The position numbers and the translations under genes are program-made. DNA of 43,314 bases from Eubacteriales bacterium (GTDB lineage Bacteria > Bacillota > Clostridia > Oscillospirales > Acutalibacteraceae), in the NCBI GenBank assembly GCA_029225565.1, contig JAQXWS010000008.1, positions 1 to 43,314 of the forward strand, read 5' to 3'. The notes beneath the pieces were generated by a model, which saw only the letters and a program-made list of their open reading frames with translations, was not told the origin of the DNA and made no database searches. Shown here piece by piece: positions 16,423-25,605 of this stretch. How positions within the stretch are numbered: position 1 is the stretch's first letter; each line of letters begins with the position of its first letter.

Positions 16423-17096
16423 AGTTTTATCTCCTTCTTTAATTTAAGCTCCCTTTCTGCCTGGCTGAGACGCAGATACACAGGCACCAGCTCCTTGGCA
16501 GTAATAGGAGAAATATTTTTTGCTACATTATGGATGTACAGCGCATTTTGGTACATTCTGTCCGGGTCTGCAATACGGCAATTAGCAAGGCCTATGTTAT
16601 TACAGCACAGTACTGCGCCGTCCCCTGCGACAATCACATCGTCATAGTCACAAAGCTCCGCCCTAAGTTCTTCTATTGATATGGCTCTGTCGGGAGTTAG
16701 GCGCTCGATAACACCATCCCTGCATCTGAACAGAGCATTGTAGAACTGCATACGACGAGCGTCCATTACAGCACATATAACAGCATTTTCGTCTGCAAAG
16801 GCGTGTGCAACGGTATCCAAGGTGGACACGCTGTAGCAGGGTATATTGTGTTGAAAAGCCAATCCCTTGACGGTGGCAACACCAATCCTGACACCGGTAA
16901 AAGAGCCCGGGCCGGCAGTAACGGCAATGCCATCCAGCCTGCCGAAATCATAGCCCTCCATAACCCTGATAATCATGGGCATCAGCGTCTCGCTGTGGGT
17001 GAGGCCGGTGTTGACAAATTCGTTGCGCAGAACATTATCTCCGTCTGTTAACGCTACAGATGCGGTAACTGCGCTGGAATCAATGGACAACAGCAT
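16419..17096 (-). CDS. tsaB: tRNA threonylcarbamoyladenosine (t6A) synthesis protein TsaB
   Basis: TsaB is a catalytically inactive ASKHA-fold partner of TsaD and TsaE in making the universal t6A37 modification of ANN-decoding tRNAs. At 225 residues it starts MLLSIDSSAVTASVAL, has THSETLMPMI near residue 34, the family hallmark GIAVTAGPGSFTGVRIGVATVKGLA (about 57-81) and the VIAVMDARR-like VICAVMDARRMQFYN. It starts directly at the tsaE stop (1 bp gap) and overlaps rpiB at its end, so translation is coupled. tsaD itself is not in this window. Confidence 0.94.
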   Translation of the reverse strand: MLLSIDSSAVTASVALTDGDNVLRNEFVNTGLTHSETLMPMIIRVMEGYDFGRLDGIAVTAGPGSFTGVRIGVATVKGLAFQHNIPCYSVSTLDTVAHAFADENAVICAVMDARRMQFYNALFRCRDGVIERLTPDRAISIEELRAELCDYDDVIVAGDGAVLCCNNIGLANCRIADPDRMYQNALYIHNVAKNISPITAKELVPVYLRLSQAERELKLKKEIKL

Positions 17097-17097
17097 A

Positions 17098-17532
17098 TTA
17101 TTCGTTTACCTCTTGCTTTGTCAAAATTTTGAATTTGCGACTATTGTCGCCGATTTTTTCGATACCGATAATGATTGCATCATCCGGCAGGGCGGCAAAA
17201 ATGTTTTCGCTCCATTCTGCCAAAATATAGGCGTCGGTATCCACATAATCAAAATAGCCTGTGGAGTACAGGTCGTCCCATCCCTCCACACGGTACATAT
17301 CAAAATGATATACTCGCAGATTATCACCGATATATTCGTTGCATATAGCAAAAGTGGGAGAAGATACAAGGGCGTCAACACCCAATCCCTTAACAAATCC
17401 GGTGGTAAAGGCAGTCTTGCCCATACCCAATCCGCCAATAAAACCGATAACGGCGCCTTTTTTTACTGTCTTTGCAAATTGGGCCGCTTTTTCTACAGTT
17501 TCTTCATAACTATTGGTAACAAATTCGGTCAT
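17098..17532 (-). CDS. tsaE: tRNA threonylcarbamoyladenosine synthesis ATPase TsaE
   Basis: A small P-loop ATPase (144 residues) that drives t6A formation with TsaB and TsaD. The Walker A motif is GGLGMGKTAFTTG (about residues 33-45), followed by SSPTFAICNEY, the HFDMYRVEGWDDLYSTGYFDY block and the LAEWSENI motif, all characteristic of the YjeE/TsaE family. The ATG overlaps the stop of fhs by 4 bp (ATGA). The tsaE-tsaB order is conserved in Firmicutes; placement behind fhs is less usual. Confidence 0.95.
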   Translation of the reverse strand: MTEFVTNSYEETVEKAAQFAKTVKKGAVIGFIGGLGMGKTAFTTGFVKGLGVDALVSSPTFAICNEYIGDNLRVYHFDMYRVEGWDDLYSTGYFDYVDTDAYILAEWSENIFAALPDDAIIIGIEKIGDNSRKFKILTKQEVNE

Positions 17533-19199
17533 CAGAAAAGTCCCACTGTGTCGCCGTTGTCATCAATATCAATACGAAAAGCGGCCGGCGATTTGGACAG
17601 TCCGGGCATTGTCATAATAGAACCGGTCTGGCATACAAGGAATCCGGCTCCGTTGGATAATGATACCGATGATATGGTGATTTTGAAGTTTTCAGGCTTG
17701 CCCAACAGCTTCGGATTGTCGGAAAGGCTGTACTGTGTCTTCGCCATACACACAGGCAATTTGTCGGCGCCCAGTTTGATATAATCCTCTATGGATTGAC
17801 GGGCTTCCTTTGTGTAATCAACGCCGTCGGCGCCGTAAATTTCTTTTGCAATGGTCTCTATCTTGTCATAAACTGACATATCAAGGTCGTACAAAAAATG
17901 AAAGTCATTTTCCTTTTCGCAGGCATCAATTACCTTGTTTGCAAGCTCAATACTGCCCTTGCCACCCTCGGCAAAGCACTTTGTTACCGCAAAATCGGCA
18001 CCCTTACTGCGACAAAATTCCTCAACGTAATCAATCTCCGCCTGTGTATCAGCATAAAAATGATTGATGGCAACTACTACCGGCACACCGAATTTCTTGA
18101 GATTATCAATATGCGCGCCAAGATTGACACTGCCCTTTTTCAACGCGTCAAGATTCTCTTCCTTGAGCAGGTCCTTGGGTACTCCGCCGTTGTACTTCAT
18201 AGAACGAACGGTGGATACAAGCACGATACACGACGGTGTTAAGCCGGCATATCTGCACTTGATGTCCAAAAACTTTTCTGCACCCAAATCCGAGCCGAAT
18301 CCCGCCTCGGTAACAACATAATCAGCCAACTTGAGGGCTGTTTTGGTTGCACGGACGGAGTTGCATCCGTGGGCAATATTGGCAAAGGGTCCACCGTGCA
18401 TAATAGCCGGGGTATTCTCCAATGTCTGGACAAGATTAGGCTTGATAGCGTCCTTAAGCAATACGGTCATGGAGCCGTTGGCTTTTATATCCTTACAATA
18501 GACAGGCTTGCCGTCGTATGTGTAGGCCACAAGAATCTCTCCAAGCCTTCTCTTCAAATCAAAAATATCGTTGCTAAGGCACAAAATTGCCATAACCTCG
18601 CTGGCAACAGTGATAATAAAATGGTCCTCACGAGGAATACCGTTCTTTGTGCCGCCCAGCGAATTGATAATGTTACGCAATGCTCTGTCATTCATATCAA
18701 GGCAGCGCTTGATTTGTACACGACGGGGGTCTATACCAAGCTCGTTGCCCTGCTGAATGGAGTTGTCCAGCATAGCGCACATAAGGTTGTTGGCAGAAGT
18801 AATAGCGTGCATATCACCGGTAAAATGAAGATTAATATCCTCCATAGGAACAACCTGGCTGTAGCCGCCGCCTGCTGCACCACCCTTGATGCCAAACACC
18901 GGGCCTAATGACGGCTCTCGCAAAGCGATAACTGTGTTCTTGCCCACTTGGTTCATAGCCTGACCCAGACCGATGGATACCGTGGTCTTGCCTTCGCCGG
19001 CGGGAGTAGGATTGACTGCAGTAACGAGAATCAGCTTTCCGTCCGGCTTGTCCTCAAGCCTCTTCATAACCGAGTCGGTAATCTTTGCCTTGTAATGTCC
19101 GTATGGCTCTATTTCGTCACGGGAGATACCCAAATCGGCAGCGATGTCGCCGATTTTTTTCATACTTGCGGACTGAGCAATTTCTATATCAGTTAACAT
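17532..19199 (-). CDS. fhs: Formate-tetrahydrofolate ligase
   Basis: Joins formate to tetrahydrofolate with ATP to give 10-formyl-THF, feeding purine synthesis and, in acetogens, the methyl branch of the Wood-Ljungdahl pathway. With 555 residues it has the usual length. Visible are the ATP-binding [17 protein letters not shown] (about residues 64-80), [22 protein letters not shown], the FTGDMHAI motif and the C-terminal [12 protein letters not shown]. The start at 19199 is supported by AGAGAGGT; the upstream GTG at 19208 overlaps this site. It heads an operon with tsaE, tsaB and rpiB. No other Wood-Ljungdahl gene is in the window, so acetogenesis cannot be inferred. Confidence 0.97.
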   Translation of the reverse strand: MLTDIEIAQSASMKKIGDIAADLGISRDEIEPYGHYKAKITDSVMKRLEDKPDGKLILVTAVNPTPAGEGKTTVSIGLGQAMNQVGKNTVIALREPSLGPVFGIKGGAAGGGYSQVVPMEDINLHFTGDMHAITSANNLMCAMLDNSIQQGNELGIDPRRVQIKRCLDMNDRALRNIINSLGGTKNGIPREDHFIITVASEVMAILCLSNDIFDLKRRLGEILVAYTYDGKPVYCKDIKANGSMTVLLKDAIKPNLVQTLENTPAIMHGGPFANIAHGCNSVRATKTALKLADYVVTEAGFGSDLGAEKFLDIKCRYAGLTPSCIVLVSTVRSMKYNGGVPKDLLKEENLDALKKGSVNLGAHIDNLKKFGVPVVVAINHFYADTQAEIDYVEEFCRSKGADFAVTKCFAEGGKGSIELANKVIDACEKENDFHFLYDLDMSVYDKIETIAKEIYGADGVDYTKEARQSIEDYIKLGADKLPVCMAKTQYSLSDNPKLLGKPENFKITISSVSLSNGAGFLVCQTGSIMTMPGLSKSPAAFRIDIDDNGDTVGLF

Positions 19200-19231
19200 T
19201 AAATGCACCTCTCTAATAGTGATTGGATAAC

Positions 19232-19260
19232 ATTATAGCACATAATGATAAATATTCCAA
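19232..19260 (-). promoter_or_regulatory. Promoter of the fhs-tsaE-tsaB-rpiB operon
   Basis: On the minus strand TTGGAA (19255-19260), 17-bp spacer, consensus TATAAT (19232-19237). Confidence 0.75.
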
Positions 19261-19281
19261 CACAAAAAAATAAATAATATG

Positions 19282-19310
19282 TTGAAAAAACCACCGACTG
19301 ATAATATAAT
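19282..19310 (+). promoter_or_regulatory. Promoter of the rodA-type gene
   Basis: TTGAAA (19282-19287), 17-bp spacer, consensus TATAAT (19305-19310). It lies 28 bp before the ATG at 19339 and excludes the longer frame beginning at 19279. Confidence 0.75.
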
Positions 19311-19338
19311 AGGTATATCAAGCGAGAAAGGAGAGAAA

Positions 19339-20502
19339 ATGAAAAACAAAATAAATAGCAAAAGCAATATTGCCACTTTGCTGAAAGGCACGGATTTTCT
19401 CACCCTGTTCTCGGCGATGCTGGCATCGGCATACGGTCTATCGCTGGTATATAGCGCTACATACACCAACCTAAAGGACGGCCAAATCATTACAAGTGAT
19501 GTACGGTCCATGATAGTATCGGTTGTAGGCGGAATAATAATCGCGGTGGCAGTATCGAATATTGACTACGAGATTATATCCAAGCTGTGGCCGATTATCG
19601 CGGCAGGTTGTGCCGGACTGATGATATTCACATTCTTCTTTGGTGTGGCTCCGTCAGCAAGGCAGGACGCCCGTTCGTGGCTGGATTTGAAAATATTTTA
19701 TTTTCAGCCCTCCGAATTACTTAAGGTTGGATTCATTATCTCATTCAGTTATCACCTGGACCTGGTCCGGGACAAAATCAACAAAATCAAGACCATCATT
19801 CCCCTGGTAATTCACGGCGCAATTCCTGTAGGCTTGGTACTGCTCACAGGTGATGCAGGCTCGGCGCTGATTTTTTTGATGATGTTCATAGGAATGTTAT
19901 TTTTTGCAAGGGTCAATATCGGCTACTTTGTGGCAGGAATATGCGCTATTATCGTTGCATTTGTTTTTGCCTGGAAGTTCAAGATTATCAACGGAATCCA
20001 GCGTACAAGAATCCTGGCGCTGTTTTATCCCGAACAATACAAGGACGCAATGTACCAACAAACCAACGGAAAAATAGCCATGGGCTCCGGCGGATTGTTC
20101 GGCCAAGGTTATTTGCAGGGTGATATGACCCAGCGCGGTATGGTGCCGGAAAATCAAAATGATATGATACTTACAGTTGCCGGTGAGGAACTGGGATTCG
20201 TTGGCGCTATCGCAGTAATTTGCATACTGGGATTCCTGGTGATGCGAGTTATCAAGTGCGGATTGTCCTCCCGTGATAATGTGGGATACCTAATGTGCAG
20301 CGGTATAGCGGTAATGCTGTTTTCCCAAGTGGTAGTCAATGTCGGTATGGAGTTATCCCTGCTGCCATGTATCGGTATCACACTACCGCTGTTCTCGGCA
20401 GGCGGCTCGTCATCAATATGTATTTACCTTGCGTTGGGAATTGAATTTTCTGTTTACAGATTCAGCCGAATGCCAAAGGACACATTATTCTATAGAGCGT
20501 AA
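19339..20502 (+). CDS. rodA: SEDS-family peptidoglycan polymerase, RodA-like
   Basis: SEDS proteins are integral membrane glycosyltransferases that polymerise lipid II with a partner class B penicillin-binding protein. This 387-residue protein has about ten membrane segments. It contains the Ser-rich motif PSARQDARSWLDL and FQPSELLKVGFI at about 95-125, the long extracellular loop, and the conserved MVPENQNDMILTVAGEELGFVGA with the presumed catalytic Asp (NDM). PLFSAGGSSSICIYLALG stands where family members have the GGSS motif. It is closer to RodA than to FtsW in this loop, though SpoVE cannot be excluded. ATG at 19339 with AAAGGAGAG. Single gene, divergent from fhs. Confidence 0.85.
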   Translation: MKNKINSKSNIATLLKGTDFLTLFSAMLASAYGLSLVYSATYTNLKDGQIITSDVRSMIVSVVGGIIIAVAVSNIDYEIISKLWPIIAAGCAGLMIFTFFFGVAPSARQDARSWLDLKIFYFQPSELLKVGFIISFSYHLDLVRDKINKIKTIIPLVIHGAIPVGLVLLTGDAGSALIFLMMFIGMLFFARVNIGYFVAGICAIIVAFVFAWKFKIINGIQRTRILALFYPEQYKDAMYQQTNGKIAMGSGGLFGQGYLQGDMTQRGMVPENQNDMILTVAGEELGFVGAIAVICILGFLVMRVIKCGLSSRDNVGYLMCSGIAVMLFSQVVVNVGMELSLLPCIGITLPLFSAGGSSSICIYLALGIEFSVYRFSRMPKDTLFYRA

Positions 20503-20504
20503 AA

Positions 20505-20549
20505 AAACAGGCGGCTTAGATTCATAATTAGATGTCTAAGCCGCTTTTA
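20505..20549. terminator. Bidirectional terminator downstream of rodA (arm repeated at the window end)
   Basis: A 10-bp perfect stem (20511-20520 with 20535-20544), 14-base loop, followed by TTTTA on the plus strand; on the minus strand T7 follows. The left arm plus loop start (20511-20525) is identical to the last 15 bases of the window. Confidence 0.8.
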
Positions 20550-20677
20550 CAATCTCTACAAGTGCGATAAATCGCACCCACCTTTCTTTACTCAAGAGAG
20601 GCAGAAATCGGTTACATATTATACATTATTTGGCGTGGTTCAACCCACTTTATCGACAGTCTGACAGTAGGATTTTC
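20550..20677. other. Non-coding gap between rodA and cca
   Basis: No gene is seen. The stretch holds a small hairpin (GTGCGATAAATCGCAC, about 20570-20585), a minus-strand TATAAT (20618-20623) without a good -35, and at 20664-20690 a 9-bp hairpin followed on the plus strand by T5 that overlaps the end of cca. It is most simply the 3' untranslated region of the cca operon, ending at the terminator at 20505-20549. A small minus-strand RNA of about 105 nt is an alternative. Confidence 0.4.
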
Positions 20678-22012
20678 CTACTGTTTTTCTTTATCCTCTG
20701 CTGCAATGGCAAGGAGAATATCCCTTGTGTTCTTTGACGGAGTTTCTATAACAATATCCAACAAGCGCTGTAATTCGTCGGCAATTTCCCTGCCCTTATA
20801 ACCCAAGTCAATTAAGTCGTTGCCGTGAATACTCAGTTGAGCAACGGTGTAGGGCTCTCCCGATGCAATTACTTCGCCTACCATATCACGAATTTGATAA
20901 AGCTCGTCCATTTCCTCCTGTGCCAACGCCAGGTTATGACTGGACATATCGGCAATCTTTACATCAACAAAGTCGTATATCAGCTCCTCACCCAGCTGTG
21001 ACAGCCAGAACTTTATGCTCCGGGGATTAAGGTGGATATGTTTGTCGTGAATCTCTACCAATGTAATGACCTTGTTGTAAATATCGTTGCTAACCTTAAG
21101 CCTCTTGAGTATATTATGTGCCAGCTCCTTGCTCTTGGCAGGGTGTCCCTTAAAATGGTCGCCTTTTTCGTCAATTTTCAGGGTGTATGGCTTGCCGATG
21201 TCATGCAAAAGCAACGCCAGACGAATATAATCAACCCCGGGAGCATAGGCAACCGACTTTACTGTGTGGGTATATATATCGTACAAATGCCATTTGCTGT
21301 ACTGCTGAAAATCGAAGGTGGGCTTTAGTTCGGGTATAATCACACCGATAACATCGCGATATTCTGTCAGCACAGCCTCTACATTACTGCCTACAAGCAG
21401 CTTTTTTAATTCAACGAATATTCGCTCGGCAGCAATGTTTTGCAGCAAATCCTTATTGTTAAAGATAGCCTTTGCGGTATCGGGCTCGATGTCGAAACCC
21501 AGCACAGCGGCAAATCGCAATGCTCTCATAATGCGCAGGGCGTCCTCCTTGAATCGGGTATCGGCATCTCCTACACACCTAATCAGTCGGGATTCAATAT
21601 CCTCCCTGCCGCCAAAAACATCCACAAGTCCACGAGCGTCGTTATATGCCATTGCATTGATAGTGAAATCGCGGCGTGCAAGGTCACTCTCAATATCTGT
21701 CACAAACAAAACATTGTCGGGATGACGATTATCGGCATAGTCGCCGTCCATTCTGAAGGTGGTAATCTCATAGGACTCGCCGTTTACAACAGCCGTAACG
21801 GTGCCGTGCTTAATGCCCGTCTCAACATACCTGATACCGTTACTGTTTAGCACTGATTCTACCTGCTGTGGTGTGGCTGATGTGGTAATATCTATGTCAC
21901 CGCATACCCTACCCATAAGATAATCCCGGACGCATCCACCCACCGCGTAAGCAGAATACCCGCTGCCTATCAGCAAATCTATTAAATTTTTTGCATCAGT
22001 AGGAAGGTTCAT
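20678..22012 (-). CDS. cca: CCA tRNA nucleotidyltransferase with HD domain
   Basis: Adds or repairs the 3' CCA end of tRNAs. The head domain carries GSGYSAYAVGGCVRDYLMGR and the catalytic metal pair in GDIDITTSA (about residues 38-46). Next are the family motifs RRDFTINAMAYN, D.FGG.EDI.SRLIRCVGD and RFKEDALRIMRALRFA. An HD phosphohydrolase-like domain follows at about 240-340 (LLHDIGKPYTL, EIHDKH). At 444 residues the length is typical of the HD-containing type. The ATG at 22012 has AGGAG. Last gene of the pgm-nfu-GH38 operon, 8 bp after the preceding small gene. An ordinary poly(A) polymerase is less likely given the HD domain. Confidence 0.93.
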   Translation of the reverse strand: MNLPTDAKNLIDLLIGSGYSAYAVGGCVRDYLMGRVCGDIDITTSATPQQVESVLNSNGIRYVETGIKHGTVTAVVNGESYEITTFRMDGDYADNRHPDNVLFVTDIESDLARRDFTINAMAYNDARGLVDVFGGREDIESRLIRCVGDADTRFKEDALRIMRALRFAAVLGFDIEPDTAKAIFNNKDLLQNIAAERIFVELKKLLVGSNVEAVLTEYRDVIGVIIPELKPTFDFQQYSKWHLYDIYTHTVKSVAYAPGVDYIRLALLLHDIGKPYTLKIDEKGDHFKGHPAKSKELAHNILKRLKVSNDIYNKVITLVEIHDKHIHLNPRSIKFWLSQLGEELIYDFVDVKIADMSSHNLALAQEEMDELYQIRDMVGEVIASGEPYTVAQLSIHGNDLIDLGYKGREIADELQRLLDIVIETPSKNTRDILLAIAAEDKEKQ

Positions 22013-22020
22013 AATAGCTC

Positions 22021-22419
22021 CTAATTGTCTTGTAAATAGAACTTAACCGTTTGCTTTTTATTATACAGGTCCAGCTGACTGTGTACCAGCTGTACCTCGT
22101 CATCGGTAAGGGACGGTTTTTCCTCCGGATAATCCCAGTTGGATAGCGGATTATTGTCGGTGCAAAGCATTTTGCCGTCAATCAGCACCCAATGGAACAT
22201 CAGTATCTTCCGCTTGTTCTTGACATAAATCAGCGTGCCTTTTGTTCCGTATGATACATTCTTAAAATAATTGAGGCCCTTTGCCTGCTTCATTAACACT
22301 CTGACCTGCTGTTCAAAGGGCAAACGGTCAAATGAATGTCTATTGAATACAGGGATAACAAATATTCCCAGCAATATTAAAGCAAATACAGCAATTATTA
22401 TCAACAGTTTATCGTTCAT
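22021..22419 (-). CDS. Small membrane-anchored protein of unknown function
   Basis: I do not recognise this 132-residue protein. It has one N-terminal membrane segment (about residues 4-25, LLIIIAVFALILLGIFVIPVF) and a soluble domain of about 105 residues with GTLIYVKNKRKILMFHWVLIDG, which looks like a small beta-sheet fold, and an acidic C-terminal helix. The ATG at 22419 lies inside the last codons of the GH38 gene (11 bp overlap) behind AGGAG, and cca begins 8 bp after its stop, so it is translated as part of the operon. No signal for export beyond the anchor and no cysteine motif is seen. Confidence 0.6.
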   Translation of the reverse strand: MNDKLLIIIAVFALILLGIFVIPVFNRHSFDRLPFEQQVRVLMKQAKGLNYFKNVSYGTKGTLIYVKNKRKILMFHWVLIDGKMLCTDNNPLSNWDYPEEKPSLTDDEVQLVHSQLDLYNKKQTVKFYLQDN

Positions 22420-25345
22420 CAACAGGCACTCCTATGGTGATAATTTGGAATGGCTTGTAGTCAATTCTGTCTATGTCAGCCTCGACATCCTCCAGCATAT
22501 TGAGCAACTTGCAGTTTGCCGGCAGCTGTATAGTACCGCGACTGCCGTTCTGCTCGCTCAAACGAAGCACTATCATACTGCCGTCCTCGCTGTACTTTGC
22601 CGCTTGCAAATAAAGTGGTTGGAATGTAGGTAATTCCCACTCTGCGTCTGTCTTAATCAAAGGAACATTGTACTGGAGCGCTATATTATTTATGTTTGCG
22701 CATACCGGGTCACCGCTATGTGGCATAATCATATAACAAAAATTATGAACGCCCATATCCGAAGTAACATCGGGTCTGATGGTAGCGCGAAGCAAGGAAA
22801 GACTGATTGTGTTATCCTCCAGCCCTACGCCGTACTTGCCGTCATTGATGATGGCAATACCGCCGTCAGTCTCGGACATATCGCACCATTTGTGGTGGCA
22901 GGTCTCGAATCTTGCCTGTTGCCAAGTAGTATTACGATGGGTATCACGCTCAATATATCCGGCAGAAATATCGCATAACGCTCTGCGAGTGAGAACATTG
23001 CACCCAAACTCTGCCTTGGCAAGCCTATGCTTTTCGTGCCAATCGACAATATTCTCTACCTCAATTCCCGCACTGCGACGGAACAGCCTGACAATCATGG
23101 TCCAGCAGGATTTGTCCGTTGCCATTTCCACCTTAAAGGAAGCGCTCTCACCGTCGAGCTCGCATAATTTTAGCGGGGATACAACCTTAATTTCTGCCTG
23201 TTTTTCCTTATAATTCGGCAAAATGTCCCAGGCGTCGTAGTTGCCCGGCTTGTCCACATAAAGCTTTAGCTTATTAAACTCGCCGTCAACCCATTGCCTA
23301 TCCAATTTTTTGTCATAAAGGGACTCTATTGAGCCGTCTTCGTTAAACTTAATGCTATAGTACGGGGTATTGACGGTATCCCCAACAGTAATCCAATCAT
23401 CATTGTGATTAACAGCACGCAAGGACTTGGACTGCATAGGTCCAATGGAGGGAATCAACCAATTACCCTTTACGCCGTAGCGTGTGGCGCTGCCATTTTT
23501 GTTGGGTACAAATGTCAAGAAATCCCTGGTAATATTGAGGGTATTAAGATATTTGGAGCCTGTACCGATGATAGTGTCCAATTCCCTTTCAATCTCGTTG
23601 TAATCTGCCATTGCGTCCTCATACACAGGATGAATATGGGAGCCCGGCAAAATATCGTGAAACTGATTTACCAGCAATTTTTTGTACAGCTCTGTAATAC
23701 GGGATTGAATATTATTCCCTCTCATAACAGAAAGTATCTCTGCATTGCGTAGCTTATATTCCAGTCGCCGATTGGCGCGCTTAAGTTCCGATTTGGTAGT
23801 AAAGGTGCCTCGGTGCATCTCCAAATACAGCTCTCCGTCCCAGGTCTCCAAATTGTCGTTATCCTTGAGATTACGCTCCAAAAATTCTGCGCCGCCCATA
23901 TGGGTGCATTTTGGCATAACAGACAGCTTGTTGAACCTGTGCATAAGCTCAATCATCTCGTCGGTACAGCCGCTGCCGCCGTCTCCGTAGCCGAACATAT
24001 TCATGGTCTGACCGCCGGTGTCCTTGTCGATATATGCGTTCCAGTTTTCCTGAATCTGGGATGGCTCATTCCAGGTAATAAAATGTGTAGGCGGCACGCA
24101 AGCCAATACCTCGGAGCCGTCTATACCCCTCCAAACAAAATTGTTGTGGGGGAATCTGTTGGTATCGTTCCAGGTGGACATCTTGTTGGACACAAAGTAG
24201 TCAACACCGCAACCCTTGAGTATTTGCGGCATAATCCAAGAATTGCCGAAGACATCAGGCAACCAGGCATTATTCACCCTCTTACCGAACATACGCTGAT
24301 ATGTTTGCTGACCGTACAGGCACTGGCGAATCAATGATTCTGCACTTGGAATATTGCAATCCGGCTCAACATACATTGCGCCCACGGGCTCAAATTGGCC
24401 GGAGGCAACCTTTTCTTTTAGTTCTGCAAAAACATCGGGATAATACTTTTCCAGCGTTTCGTACACATAGGGCTGGGTGTGGGTGTACTTGAAGTCCGGG
24501 TACCTGTCCATAAGACGAAGCTGAATGAGGACGGTACGCAAATTCTTTTGGACTGCGTGTATTCTGCGCCAGTAATATGCAATATCCAGATGTGAATGGG
24601 CAATCAGCGCCACATCACCTGCACCCTTGTAATTATCATTGGCATAGATTACATCTTCAATATAAGCCTTTGCCTCATCAATACCTGCCAACCGGTCGTC
24701 ATCAAAATCAATGAGGTTCATGGCATTATTCAGTTCTCTGTTCAAAAATTCTCGGTAATCCTCGTTGAACAAATCGCTGTCGGCAATATTGAGCAGTACC
24801 TCAAAATCCCAAACCAAATCCTGCACCTTGTGATTGATAGTGCAAATATACGCACCCTCAAAAATCTGTCGGCATCCACGCACTGACAGACTCTCGGGAT
24901 TGCGCTCGTCATCGGGCTTTGAGCGATTATATCCCATCATATCTATATGCAGAGTCTTGGAGGTATCCACATAGGGCGAAAGCAACATTCTCTCACGATT
25001 CGGGTCAACACCGCCAACATATTTTCCGTTAACCCGAACGCAAATCTCTGCGGCAGTCTTTAGGGACAGCCACAGCTCCTCGCCCTGCATATCGGCAGGA
25101 ATATCCACATCGCCACGGATAAATGCCGTACCATCAGGAGTAAAATACATATCCCCTCTTTGCAGAGGTCTGTATTCGTCGGTGTAGTACTCAAATTCCA
25201 TCTCCGATACTTGACGGGCGTCGCGAATCATAAGGGTGGTAATCTCGTACTTTTTTTCGTAAATATGTCTTTTAAGCCAGCCGAAGCGAAGTGTTGTCCA
25301 CTCCTCGGGACGCATGGAACGGCGAACAACCTTAATATGTGCCAT
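22409..25345 (-). CDS. GH38 family alpha-mannosidase
   Basis: Cleaves alpha-mannosidic bonds, with retention, using zinc. It has no signal peptide and 978 residues, so it acts in the cytosol on imported mannosides. An N-terminal beta domain (about 1-240) precedes the catalytic barrel. The zinc site is H252 and D254 in IAHSHLDIAYYW, and the nucleophile is D364 in WLPDVFGNSW. MFGYGDGGSGCTDEM and the C-terminal beta domains follow. The usual GHAHID...LW motif is changed to HSHLDIAYYWRR. The ATG at 25345 has AGGAGG, 11 bp after the short Nfu gene. Companion phosphoglucomutase in the operon suggests hexose use. Confidence 0.9.
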   Translation of the reverse strand: MAHIKVVRRSMRPEEWTTLRFGWLKRHIYEKKYEITTLMIRDARQVSEMEFEYYTDEYRPLQRGDMYFTPDGTAFIRGDVDIPADMQGEELWLSLKTAAEICVRVNGKYVGGVDPNRERMLLSPYVDTSKTLHIDMMGYNRSKPDDERNPESLSVRGCRQIFEGAYICTINHKVQDLVWDFEVLLNIADSDLFNEDYREFLNRELNNAMNLIDFDDDRLAGIDEAKAYIEDVIYANDNYKGAGDVALIAHSHLDIAYYWRRIHAVQKNLRTVLIQLRLMDRYPDFKYTHTQPYVYETLEKYYPDVFAELKEKVASGQFEPVGAMYVEPDCNIPSAESLIRQCLYGQQTYQRMFGKRVNNAWLPDVFGNSWIMPQILKGCGVDYFVSNKMSTWNDTNRFPHNNFVWRGIDGSEVLACVPPTHFITWNEPSQIQENWNAYIDKDTGGQTMNMFGYGDGGSGCTDEMIELMHRFNKLSVMPKCTHMGGAEFLERNLKDNDNLETWDGELYLEMHRGTFTTKSELKRANRRLEYKLRNAEILSVMRGNNIQSRITELYKKLLVNQFHDILPGSHIHPVYEDAMADYNEIERELDTIIGTGSKYLNTLNITRDFLTFVPNKNGSATRYGVKGNWLIPSIGPMQSKSLRAVNHNDDWITVGDTVNTPYYSIKFNEDGSIESLYDKKLDRQWVDGEFNKLKLYVDKPGNYDAWDILPNYKEKQAEIKVVSPLKLCELDGESASFKVEMATDKSCWTMIVRLFRRSAGIEVENIVDWHEKHRLAKAEFGCNVLTRRALCDISAGYIERDTHRNTTWQQARFETCHHKWCDMSETDGGIAIINDGKYGVGLEDNTISLSLLRATIRPDVTSDMGVHNFCYMIMPHSGDPVCANINNIALQYNVPLIKTDAEWELPTFQPLYLQAAKYSEDGSMIVLRLSEQNGSRGTIQLPANCKLLNMLEDVEADIDRIDYKPFQIITIGVPVDER

Positions 25346-25356
25346 AATTTATCCTC

Positions 25357-25596
25357 CTATACATCCTGAAAATATGGGCGCTTGCGTACTGCCACGACCC
25401 TGACATTCTTTTTTAAATCATTTTTAATCTGTTCCTCAATCCAGGCTACGCAACGGTGGAGAATAAGGCATTTTGAGCATTCACCGCGAAATACCAAAGT
25501 CAGTTCGTCACCGTCCAATGATAGAAATTCTACCCATCCACCGTCGCCCTGAAGCTTGGGTTGGAGTATATCTTGTACATAATTTTGTATTGACAT
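25357..25596 (-). CDS. NifU C-terminal-domain (Nfu-like) protein
   Basis: A 79-residue protein equal to the Nfu domain alone, which carries an iron-sulfur cluster for delivery to target enzymes. Conserved are the start LQPKLQGDGGWVEFLSLDGD and the cluster ligands C40-x2-C43 in FRGECSKC; the following HRC places an extra Cys at 49. The scaffold domain of full-length NifU is absent, as in other short Firmicutes members. The ATG at 25596 has GAGGTGAT, 9 bp after the phosphoglucomutase stop. Its place between two sugar enzymes is probably housekeeping linkage; neither neighbour is an iron-sulfur protein. Confidence 0.85.
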   Translation of the reverse strand: MSIQNYVQDILQPKLQGDGGWVEFLSLDGDELTLVFRGECSKCLILHRCVAWIEEQIKNDLKKNVRVVAVRKRPYFQDV

Positions 25597-25605
25597 AATA
25601 TCACC

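Noticed and set aside
19279-19338. Upstream extension of the rodA-type protein
   Set aside because: The extension overlaps a clear TTGAAA-17-TATAAT promoter, and the ATG at 19339 has AAAGGAG.
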